This document shows, in pieces, positions 1-5,211 of a DNA stretch of 5,211 nt. The stretch comes from Spirochaeta sp. (lineage in GTDB: Bacteria > Spirochaetota > Spirochaetia > DSM-2461). The stretch spans positions 1 to 5,211 of the forward strand of contig JAUVIY010000202.1 in NCBI GenBank assembly GCA_030592625.1. Direction: 5' to 3'. The notes under the pieces are model-generated. The model did no database searches. It was given only the letters and a program-made list of their open reading frames with translations, and had not been told where the DNA came from. Position 1 is the first letter of the stretch; the number at the start of each line of letters is the position of its first letter. Both the position numbers and the translations under genes were made by a program.

Positions 1-649
1 AACCATGGCTGAATACCTGGTGGCTACCGGTGTGAAGCAGTTCTCCATCAGTGAAACGCAGAAGTTCGGGCACGTCACATATTTCTGGAACGGTAACCGT
101 ACCGGTTATTTTGATGATTCCCTGGAGACCTATGTGGAGATACCCTCGGATATCGTTCCTTTCGAACAGCGTCCGGCGATGAAGTGTGCCGAGATAGCCG
201 ACAAGGTTATAGAAGTCATCGAAGAGGGTGAATTTGAGTTGATAAAACTCAATTTCCCCAATGGCGACATGGTGGGACATACCGGTGTCTTTCAGGCGGT
301 ACTGGCTTCCCTTGAAGTCATGGACCTGCAGATTGATCGAATTAAAAGGGCTGTTGAAAAGGCTGGCGGCATTCTCATTCTTACCGCCGATCATGGTAAT
401 TCGGATGATATGTTCGAGCATAACAAAAAGGGTGAAGTCGTCTATAAAGAGAACGGAAAGCCCAAGTCCAAAACATCCCATTCCCTGAATCCGGTTCCTT
501 TTCTGCTCTTTGATCCATCATTCAACGGTGAGTATTCCGAGGATTTGAACAAGGGACTGGGAATCAGTTCTGTTTCGGCTACCTGCCTTAATCTGCTGGG
601 TTTTCAGGCCCCGGAAGATTACGATAAGAGCATCATTAACTTTTCGTAA
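1..649 (+). CDS. gpmI: 2,3-bisphosphoglycerate-independent phosphoglycerate mutase, C-terminal part (5' end outside window)
   Basis: This cytoplasmic glycolytic enzyme interconverts 3- and 2-phosphoglycerate through a phosphoserine intermediate, using two divalent metals. The frame is open from the left edge (the ACC codon at 2-4 precedes the first visible ATG at 5), so the N-terminal third or more, with the catalytic serine, is missing. Counting from the Met at 5, I see the ISETQKFGHVTYFWNGNR segment (residues 15-32, with the conserved active-site Lys at 20). The metal-ligand motifs are NGDMVGHTG (D88, H92), TADHGN (D129, H130) and TSHSLNPVP (H159). All expected C-terminal catalytic residues are present. 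The WNGNR-GYF...EIPSD wording and the longer stretch between ADHGN and TSH resemble plant-type enzymes more than E. coli GpmI. The gene ends at TAA 647-649 and is followed at once by a terminator. Its last 14 bases overlap the convergent HEAT gene. Family assignment is very secure. Confidence 0.97.
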   Translation, partial: TMAEYLVATGVKQFSISETQKFGHVTYFWNGNRTGYFDDSLETYVEIPSDIVPFEQRPAMKCAEIADKVIEVIEEGEFELIKLNFPNGDMVGHTGVFQAVLASLEVMDLQIDRIKRAVEKAGGILILTADHGNSDDMFEHNKKGEVVYKENGKPKSKTSHSLNPVPFLLFDPSFNGEYSEDLNKGLGISSVSATCLNLLGFQAPEDYDKSIINFS

Positions 650-2384
650 GTTTACGGATACGCCGGCGGCTTCGGCCGGCGGATCTTTTCAGAACTGTTT
701 CAAAAAGAGATGCCAGCTCCTCTTTACTCAGGTGTTTTAGAAGCATTGATATCCGGGATACTGTATCACGATTGTCGATTTCAATCATTTTCAAAACCGA
801 GTCGGCCCAGTCTGAAGCCGCCATGCATGAGAGAAATCGCTTTCTGGCTTTTCCATCCATTTTTGGCCAGGCGTCCAGAATTGATTCACCACAATAATAA
901 CCGGCATGTCTCATTATTTCAGTCAAGACAGTTTCATCGGTAAAACCATCAGCCAGGAGTTCGACTCCTACGACGTCAATACCTTCACTGAGCATTTCAC
1001 CAGCTATCAACGGGCTGATAATTTCCAGGTTATCGAGTATGCAGCGTGCCAATGCAGCACCCCCGGCATCACGGATTCCGGAGAATACAGCTCCCCGACG
1101 ATCCCCTTCAGGCTCATCCTTGAGGTATTCGGCCAGTTTCGGACACCCCTTTCCCGATGGAATCGAGGCTAGAGCAGATGCAGCGGCTCTTCGAACTCTA
1201 TCGGTGCTGTCCATAAGCATTGGCGGCAGTTCGGATATGGCGTTTTCCGGATTAATTTCCGCCAGGGCCAGGGCCGCTGAACAACGGATGTCAGGGTCTT
1301 CCGAAGACAGCGCCTCCGAAAGGCGACCGGACCACCCCGACCAATGTCCCAGACGAGCCATATCGAACAGAATCCCGGCACTTACGTCACTCTCCGGCGG
1401 CGGATAGGCAATTTCAACGGCTTTTCTGAATCCCGGGTCTTCAATCGGAAGCTCGTTGATGCGCTTGTTTCGCTCTTCGTAATCAGTGTCCATCAGGCTG
1501 AGTACGGTTTTTTCAATTTCTCGCAGGGTTGAAGGAACCATATTATCACGGGTTTCCGGGGTATTGTCTGATTTGTTGAAACGTCGGACAAGATCGTCCC
1601 GTCCGGCTTGTCCCGCCAGATCTATCGCCTGTTCTCTATTGCTGTCGCTGATATCAATCTCTTCGAGATAATTGGCGACACCCAGTGCCGCCGCCTTTTT
1701 CAGAACTGCATCCCCGGAGCTCCCGCCCTTGTTAAAGAGGCGTTTGAGGGTTCCCCATCTCAGCAGGTTTCTACCGGCCCGGAATGCGGCTTCCTTATCT
1801 TTTGACAGCATAAGCGCTTCCGCCCTTTCTTCATCGATCCGTGTATGGCCCTCGAGGGCATCAAGGATGAGCATCCTGGAAAGAGGAGGAAGACCGTCGA
1901 AATCAATGGCATAGAGATCGGCGAATGATTCGGCCAGACGCTTTCCTGCAGATTGTCTGACCCGTGTATCGGGATCTTCCCTGATGAGTCTGATGAGCTG
2001 ATTGTAGAGTCGGGTTCTATCGGTACCTGTTCCGGTGAAACGTGCGGCATCAGTCCTTATAATTGCAGATTTGTCTGAAAGTCCTTTTTGAAGAAGTGAA
2101 TCTTCGGTTACGCCTGTTGTACTTTCCAGCAATATAAGCCGTGAGACCCGTCTCTTTGCTTCCTGAGGTGATTCGGCCAGGTTCCGGAGATCAGCATCAG
2201 GAAGATTCAATGCCAATGCGGTTTTTCTGATCCGTTGACCATCGGGATAGTCGCCGAGGTACCCGTCCAGCGCGATATATGCCGTATCTTCACCGGCAGA
2301 CTGAAGGTAAACCTGGAAAGCCCGAGCCGGATGCCGGTTTTCAAGAACCGAATGAATGATATCTTTGGTACTGGGAATTGACAT
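636..2384 (-). CDS. HEAT-repeat protein of unknown function, downstream of glpK
   Basis: The product is a 582-residue soluble protein with no signal peptide or membrane segment. HEAT-like helical pairs, with the typical D..R..A...L spacing, are visible at about residues 102-119 (LSDKSAIIRTDAARFTGT), 135-153 (EDPDTRVRQSAGKRL), 361-377 (SEDPDIRCSAALALAEI), 391-408 (MDSTDRVRRAAASALASI) and 422-442. The intervening helices are degenerate, so the whole chain may be an alpha-solenoid. I see no catalytic motif. Such scaffolds usually bind proteins or nucleic acids, but no partner can be named. The C-terminus is strongly basic (SAGRSRRRIRKLTKS). The ATG at 2384-2382 is supported by an AGGA 7 bases upstream and by its position 3 bases after the glpK stop, which implies an operon and translational coupling. 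The 3' end overlaps gpmI by 14 bp and contains that gene's terminator. I do not recognise a named family beyond HEAT or PBS-lyase-like repeats. Confidence 0.9.
   Translation of the reverse strand: MSIPSTKDIIHSVLENRHPARAFQVYLQSAGEDTAYIALDGYLGDYPDGQRIRKTALALNLPDADLRNLAESPQEAKRRVSRLILLESTTGVTEDSLLQKGLSDKSAIIRTDAARFTGTGTDRTRLYNQLIRLIREDPDTRVRQSAGKRLAESFADLYAIDFDGLPPLSRMLILDALEGHTRIDEERAEALMLSKDKEAAFRAGRNLLRWGTLKRLFNKGGSSGDAVLKKAAALGVANYLEEIDISDSNREQAIDLAGQAGRDDLVRRFNKSDNTPETRDNMVPSTLREIEKTVLSLMDTDYEERNKRINELPIEDPGFRKAVEIAYPPPESDVSAGILFDMARLGHWSGWSGRLSEALSSEDPDIRCSAALALAEINPENAISELPPMLMDSTDRVRRAAASALASIPSGKGCPKLAEYLKDEPEGDRRGAVFSGIRDAGGAALARCILDNLEIISPLIAGEMLSEGIDVVGVELLADGFTDETVLTEIMRHAGYYCGESILDAWPKMDGKARKRFLSCMAASDWADSVLKMIEIDNRDTVSRISMLLKHLSKEELASLFETVLKRSAGRSRRRIRKLTKS
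661..689 (+). terminator. Intrinsic terminator of gpmI
   Basis: A perfect 7-bp all-G/C stem pairs CGCCGGC (661-667) with GCCGGCG (675-681). The 7-base loop GGCTTCG can alternatively fold around a C(UUCG)G tetraloop. The stem is followed by ATCTTTT, giving a short U tract on the plus-strand transcript only. It starts 11 bases after the gpmI stop codon. It lies wholly inside the 3' coding end of the convergent HEAT-repeat gene, where the minus strand encodes an arginine-rich tail. On the minus strand no U tract follows, so I read it as a one-directional terminator for gpmI. Confidence 0.8.
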
Positions 2385-2387
2385 ATC

Positions 2388-3872
2388 TTAATCCTGAGTT
2401 ATTTTTTTAACAATATCGAGCCATCCGCCATAAAGTTTATTACGCCGTTCTTTACTCATCTGAGGCTTAAAAACCGTGTCTGTAACCGGTAGATTCTTCA
2501 GGTCGTCGATACCGCTCCACAATCCAACCCCGAGTCCGGCCATCAGTGCGGCTCCTAAAGCCGTTACTTCTACAGAAGAAGGTCGTTCTACGGAGATGCC
2601 AAGAAGATCGGCCTGGAAACGCATCAGAATATCACTGTTGGTGACACCGCCGTCTACTCGCATCCTTTTGAGTTCCCGGCCGGAATCGGCAATCATAACA
2701 TTAATGACATCCCGGCTTCGATAAGCGATGGATTCAAGAAAGGCGCGGCATACATGGGCTTTTTTGCTGGCTCTTGTGAGACCGGTAAGGGCTCCCCTGG
2801 CTTCACTGCTCCACCATGGCGTTCCCAGGCCCTGATAGGCGGGAACAAGATATACTCCTCCTGTATCATCAACTTCTTCCGAAAGGCGGTCAATTTCCTG
2901 GACACTGTTTACCAGTCCCAGATCGTCCCGCAGCCACTGCAGCACCGCTCCGGCCATGAAAACACTGCCCTCAAGAGCATAGGTGAGTTTCCCCTCCATG
3001 CCCCAGGCGATGGTGGATAATAATCCGCCGGGAGAATCGATTGGTTTATCGCCGACGTTCATCAGCATGAAACAGCCTGTCCCGTAAGTGTTCTTCACAT
3101 CTCCAGGCTCGAAAGCCCTGTGTCCGAAGAGGGCGGCATGCTGGTCACCGGCGATGCCGGTAATCGGAATGGAGCGGCCGAAGAGCACAGGGTCCGTCTC
3201 TCCAAAAAAACCGACCGAAGAACGAATCTCCGGTAGCATCAACCTGGGAATATCCAGAATCTTCAGGATTTCTTCATCCCATTCTCCGGTATCCAGGTTC
3301 ATGAGCATGGTACGGGACGCGTTACTGACATCAGTGGCATGGATTTTACCGCCGGTGAGTTTCCATAAAAGCCAGGTGTCGATGGTTCCAAAGAGAATCT
3401 CACCCTTTCGAGCCCTGGCGGTCAGTTCAGGATTTTCATTGAGTTTCCAGCGAATCTTGGTACCGGAAAAATAGGGATCCAGCATCAGCCCGGTACGTTT
3501 ACGGATGAAACTTTCATAACCGGCCTCTTTGAGTTTCCGGCAGATATCAGTGCTTCTACGGCACTGCCATACAATGGCGTGTCCGATGGGGTTACCGGTG
3601 TTTCGATCCCAGAGTACCGTAGTCTCTCTCTGATTGGTGATGCCGATGGCGGCAATGGAACCAGGACCATCATCGATTCTACCGATGGCCTCCCTGGCGA
3701 CCGACAGCTGACTTTCCCAGATTTCTTCGGCATCATGCTCGACCCAAGATCCCCGGGGGGTGTACTGAGTGAATTCCTGTTGGGAGGATGAGATAATAGT
3801 GCCGCTCGTATTAAAAACAATGGCACGGGAGCTGGTAGTCCCCTGATCTAGTGCAAGTATGTGACGGTTCAT
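2388..3872 (-). CDS. glpK: Glycerol kinase (FGGY family)
   Basis: GlpK phosphorylates glycerol with ATP to sn-glycerol 3-phosphate in the cytoplasm, the committing step of glycerol use. The 494 residues match the usual length of about 500. Visible motifs are the phosphate-binding LALDQGTTSSRAIVF (6-20), NQRETT (80-85; glycerol ligands R82 and E83), VWQCRR (W102), YFSGTKIRWKL (134-144, FGGY signature 1; Y134), GTIDTWLLWKLTGG (162-175), AGDQHAALFG (D243 catalytic base, Q244), NTYGTGCFMLMN (261-272), GTPWWSSEARGALTGLTR (350-367), the second FGGY signature around 360-380, and VDGGVTNSDILMRFQADLLG (406-425). All substrate and catalytic residues are present. The start is fixed by the family N-terminus (MNRHILALDQGTT). 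No Shine-Dalgarno sequence lies at proper distance, because GGAA is only 2 bases from the ATG. No glpF, glpD or glpR is visible nearby. The gene is first in an apparent operon with the HEAT gene. Confidence 0.98.
   Translation of the reverse strand: MNRHILALDQGTTSSRAIVFNTSGTIISSSQQEFTQYTPRGSWVEHDAEEIWESQLSVAREAIGRIDDGPGSIAAIGITNQRETTVLWDRNTGNPIGHAIVWQCRRSTDICRKLKEAGYESFIRKRTGLMLDPYFSGTKIRWKLNENPELTARARKGEILFGTIDTWLLWKLTGGKIHATDVSNASRTMLMNLDTGEWDEEILKILDIPRLMLPEIRSSVGFFGETDPVLFGRSIPITGIAGDQHAALFGHRAFEPGDVKNTYGTGCFMLMNVGDKPIDSPGGLLSTIAWGMEGKLTYALEGSVFMAGAVLQWLRDDLGLVNSVQEIDRLSEEVDDTGGVYLVPAYQGLGTPWWSSEARGALTGLTRASKKAHVCRAFLESIAYRSRDVINVMIADSGRELKRMRVDGGVTNSDILMRFQADLLGISVERPSSVEVTALGAALMAGLGVGLWSGIDDLKNLPVTDTVFKPQMSKERRNKLYGGWLDIVKKITQD
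2392..2395 (-). promoter_or_regulatory. Ribosome binding site of the HEAT-repeat gene
   Basis: AGGA on the minus strand lies 7 bases before the ATG, the usual Shine-Dalgarno spacing. It sits within the last two sense codons of glpK (CAG GAT), so ribosomes finishing glpK cover the site and are placed to restart. It fixes the HEAT start codon and supports coupling. The two other complete or nearly visible starts in this window (glpK and the metallohydrolase) lack such a site. Confidence 0.7.
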
Positions 3873-3878
3873 AATTCC

Positions 3879-3908
3879 ATTATCTGTTCAGAGAGGTATT
3901 TTTGTCGA
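3879..3908 (-). promoter_or_regulatory. Predicted sigma70-type promoter of glpK
   Basis: On the minus strand TCGACA (3908-3903, 5 of 6 matches to TTGACA) and GATAAT (3884-3879, 5 of 6 to TATAAT) are 18 bases apart. The -10 box is followed by GGAATT and then the glpK ATG. A transcript starting the usual 6-8 bases downstream would begin on or within a base or two of the start codon. This is a pattern match only. Upstream promoters reading out of the neighbouring gene are not excluded. Confidence 0.5.
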
Positions 3909-3916
3909 TATTTTTC

Positions 3917-3925
3917 TTCCCGGAA
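3917..3925. repeat. Short inverted repeat between the divergent promoters
   Basis: TTCC-C-GGAA forms a 4+1+4 inverted repeat. It is flanked more loosely by TTTTC (3912-3916) and GAAAA (3923-3927), which also pair with each other. It lies in the 24 bases between the two predicted -35 boxes, where a regulator could act on both promoters. The repeat is short and could be chance. No known operator is recognised. Confidence 0.25.
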
Positions 3926-3932
3926 AATCACA

Positions 3933-3961
3933 TGGATACTGTGGGTAAACATGCATATAAT
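3933..3961 (+). promoter_or_regulatory. Predicted sigma70-type promoter of the metallohydrolase gene
   Basis: TGGATA (3933-3938, 4 of 6 matches to TTGACA), a 17-base spacer and a perfect TATAAT (3956-3961) precede the gene. The -10 box is followed by 7 bases and then an in-frame ATG at 3969, so transcription would begin on or beside that codon. This argues against the ATGs at 3951 and 3963, which would lie upstream of +1. No Shine-Dalgarno sequence is seen before any of the candidate starts. Confidence 0.5.
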
Positions 3962-3968
3962 TATGAAT

Positions 3969-5211
3969 ATGACGAAAATGCCTGTTGTACCAGGTGTCTG
4001 GTGGGTTGAAATACCCGAAGTGGAACTCCGCATCCTCTGCGGAGCCCCAATGGACAGCATCAAACATCTTATGCGGCACGGTCTTGTAAAAAAAGTTGAG
4101 AAGGACGGTGTGTCCTTTGAGATCGGCCCGAATGCCATCCTTCTGTCTGATGTTGCGATTCAAAAAGGCCGATTCTGGAATCTTGCCGAGTTTCCGGTAC
4201 TCCATATGCTTTACCGCCAGGGAATGGTGATTCCCGGGCATCCGGGCAATAACGGATCCAAACCAATACTGACAGGTCTCAAGGAACGAGCGGAAGCCGT
4301 TCTCGGCTACATCTACAGGGGCACCTACGGCCTCGTTACGAAAGATGAAATGCTTGAGGCCGGAATTCCGGAAAATAAACTCGAAGAACTCTGGCGACTC
4401 AAACTGAAATTTGCCGCCGGGGAAATCAAAACCCCCCATGGACTTGTGGACGTTAAACCGGTTACCGATGGAAAAGTCACACTTCCCGGAGCTGTCACCC
4501 TGATTCGGGAAGGTGAAAATCTTTACACTTTCAAAATCAAGAATCAGTCGCTGAAGGTGGACATGAATCTTCCTGAAGGAAAGGACTGGTCGGCATCCTA
4601 TACCCTTAATCATCTTGATGTTAACGACGGTTATTTCTCCGTCATTCATATCGGAGAAGGAAACGGATGGGATCCGGATAAACCCTGCATGGGCAGTATT
4701 GTCACTTATCGGGGACGAAAATATCTGATTGATGCCGGACCGGGCATCGACTATTCCCTTGAAGTCCTGGGCATCGATATTGCGGAAATTCAGGGGTTAT
4801 TCATCACTCATGCACATGACGACCACTTTGCCGGCCTGACTTCTCTGCTTCGAGGCGACAGGAAGGTGAACGTCTATGCTACAAGACCTGTTATGGCAAC
4901 GGTTTGTTTCAAGTGCGCCGCACTGCTGGAACGGGAACCGGGATTCCTGGACGAGTTGGTTGACATTCACTATCTGGATGAAGATACCTGGAACGACATT
5001 GATGGCCTGGAAGTCCGGCCGACAATGTCTCCCCATCCATTGGAAACAACCATCATGTTCTTCCGAGCCTTATGGGAGGGGGGGTATAAGTCTTATGCAC
5101 ACCTCGCCGATATCATTTCCCGTAAAGTTCTGGAAGATTTTATTTCCCCGGACGGAATTTCGAAGGAGTTCAAGGATCGGGTATTCGCAGAATACAGCCG
5201 GCAGGCGGATA
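3969..5211 (+). CDS. Metallo-beta-lactamase-fold hydrolase with uncharacterised N-terminal region (3' end outside window)
   Basis: The frame is open to the right edge (414 codons visible). Counting from the ATG at 3969, residues 5-220 begin PVVPGVWWVEIPEVELRI and match no domain I can name. From about 222 a metallo-beta-lactamase fold begins: a strand with IGEGNGW, then YLIDAGPG (D255), FITHAHDDHFAG (the HxHxDH metal motif: H281, H283, D285, H286) and MSPHPLETT (H356, probable further ligand). YAHLADI (H378, D381) lies where the bridging aspartate often falls. The fold covers many hydrolases, including class II cyclic-nucleotide phosphodiesterases, RNase Z and thioesterases, so the substrate cannot be told. 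There is no signal peptide. Alternative in-frame ATGs are at 3951, 3963, 3978 and 4050. I chose 3969 because a TATAAT lies 7 bases upstream. The long minus-strand frame opposite it (3888-4649) is a shadow. Function and C-terminus remain open. Confidence 0.88.
   Translation, partial: MTKMPVVPGVWWVEIPEVELRILCGAPMDSIKHLMRHGLVKKVEKDGVSFEIGPNAILLSDVAIQKGRFWNLAEFPVLHMLYRQGMVIPGHPGNNGSKPILTGLKERAEAVLGYIYRGTYGLVTKDEMLEAGIPENKLEELWRLKLKFAAGEIKTPHGLVDVKPVTDGKVTLPGAVTLIREGENLYTFKIKNQSLKVDMNLPEGKDWSASYTLNHLDVNDGYFSVIHIGEGNGWDPDKPCMGSIVTYRGRKYLIDAGPGIDYSLEVLGIDIAEIQGLFITHAHDDHFAGLTSLLRGDRKVNVYATRPVMATVCFKCAALLEREPGFLDELVDIHYLDEDTWNDIDGLEVRPTMSPHPLETTIMFFRALWEGGYKSYAHLADIISRKVLEDFISPDGISKEFKDRVFAEYSRQAD
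4026..4044 (+). other. Perfect hairpin early in the metallohydrolase coding region
   Basis: CTCCGCA (4026-4032) pairs exactly with TGCGGAG (4038-4044) around a 5-base TCCTC loop. No U tract follows, so it is not a terminator. The right arm ends in GGAG, 5 bases before an in-frame ATG at 4050. The stem therefore covers the only Shine-Dalgarno-like sequence near the 5' end of this gene. It may simply be coincidence within coding sequence. Confidence 0.35.

Noticed and set aside
560..640. Terminator for the glpK-HEAT transcript on the minus strand
   Set aside because: I found no stable stem followed by a U run there. The hairpin at 661-681 has no U tract on the minus strand, so the 3' end of that operon is undetermined.
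1039..1407. 122-residue plus-strand frame and several smaller ones inside the HEAT gene
   Set aside because: They are shadows of the 582-residue HEAT frame, of low-complexity S/R/P-rich composition, with no ribosome binding site or family motif.
3485..3826. 113-residue minus-strand frame within glpK
   Set aside because: It lies in another frame of a fully conserved glpK region, with an implausible composition and no motif.
3951..3965. Upstream ATGs (3951 and 3963) as start of the metallohydrolase
   Set aside because: Both overlap or sit almost on the TATAAT box and have no good Shine-Dalgarno sequence; GGG at 3943-3945 is weak. They remain possible if transcription starts further upstream.
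3888..4649. 253-residue open frame on the minus strand
   Set aside because: It lies antisense to the metallohydrolase gene, whose plus-strand frame carries clear family motifs. The antisense protein has no recognisable motif, and it would run through the divergent promoter region to end just before glpK.
1..5211. CRISPR arrays, tRNAs, insertion sequences, long direct repeats
   Set aside because: Reading through the window showed no regularly spaced repeats, tRNA-like cloverleaf, transposase motif or terminal inverted repeats. Almost all bases are explained by four genes.

Overview
The window holds four protein-coding genes and no RNA genes, mobile elements or CRISPR arrays that I can recognise. 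Two genes are cut by the window edges. G+C is moderate by eye and coding density is near total. The phosphoglycerate mutase is of the longer, plant-like subtype (TYFWNGNR...EIPSD signature). From memory that subtype is scattered among bacteria, including spirochaetes and some other deep Gram-negative lineages. Together with the soluble HEAT-repeat protein and the metallo-beta-lactamase-fold protein this loosely suggests such a lineage, but the window does not fix the taxon.

Layout. Positions 1-649 (+) are the C-terminal part of gpmI, the cofactor-independent phosphoglycerate mutase. It converges on 636-2384 (-), a 582-residue HEAT-repeat protein of unknown function, and the two coding ends overlap by 14 bp. 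The intrinsic terminator of gpmI (661-689) lies inside the last codons of the HEAT gene. Three bases upstream of the HEAT start codon is the stop of glpK (2388-3872, -), a full-length glycerol kinase. glpK and the HEAT gene therefore look like a translationally coupled two-gene operon. A 96-bp divergent intergenic region (3873-3968) separates glpK from a plus-strand gene that runs off the right edge. That gene encodes a metallo-beta-lactamase-fold protein with an uncharacterised N-terminal region of about 220 residues.

The most unusual feature is the divergent intergenic region. Each strand has a sigma70-like promoter whose -10 box ends 6 or 7 bases before an ATG (GATAAT for glpK, TATAAT for the metallohydrolase). 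Neither start has a usable Shine-Dalgarno sequence. If these promoters are real, both transcripts would be leaderless or nearly so. By contrast, the internal HEAT gene has a well-spaced AGGA ribosome binding site.

Functionally, GlpK makes glycerol 3-phosphate, which feeds lower glycolysis, where GpmI interconverts 3- and 2-phosphoglycerate. The two genes are on opposite strands, so this may be chance. The roles of the HEAT protein and the metallohydrolase are unknown. I see nothing that amounts to a clear new system. The coupled glpK-HEAT pair and the multidomain metallohydrolase are the parts least explained by known biology.
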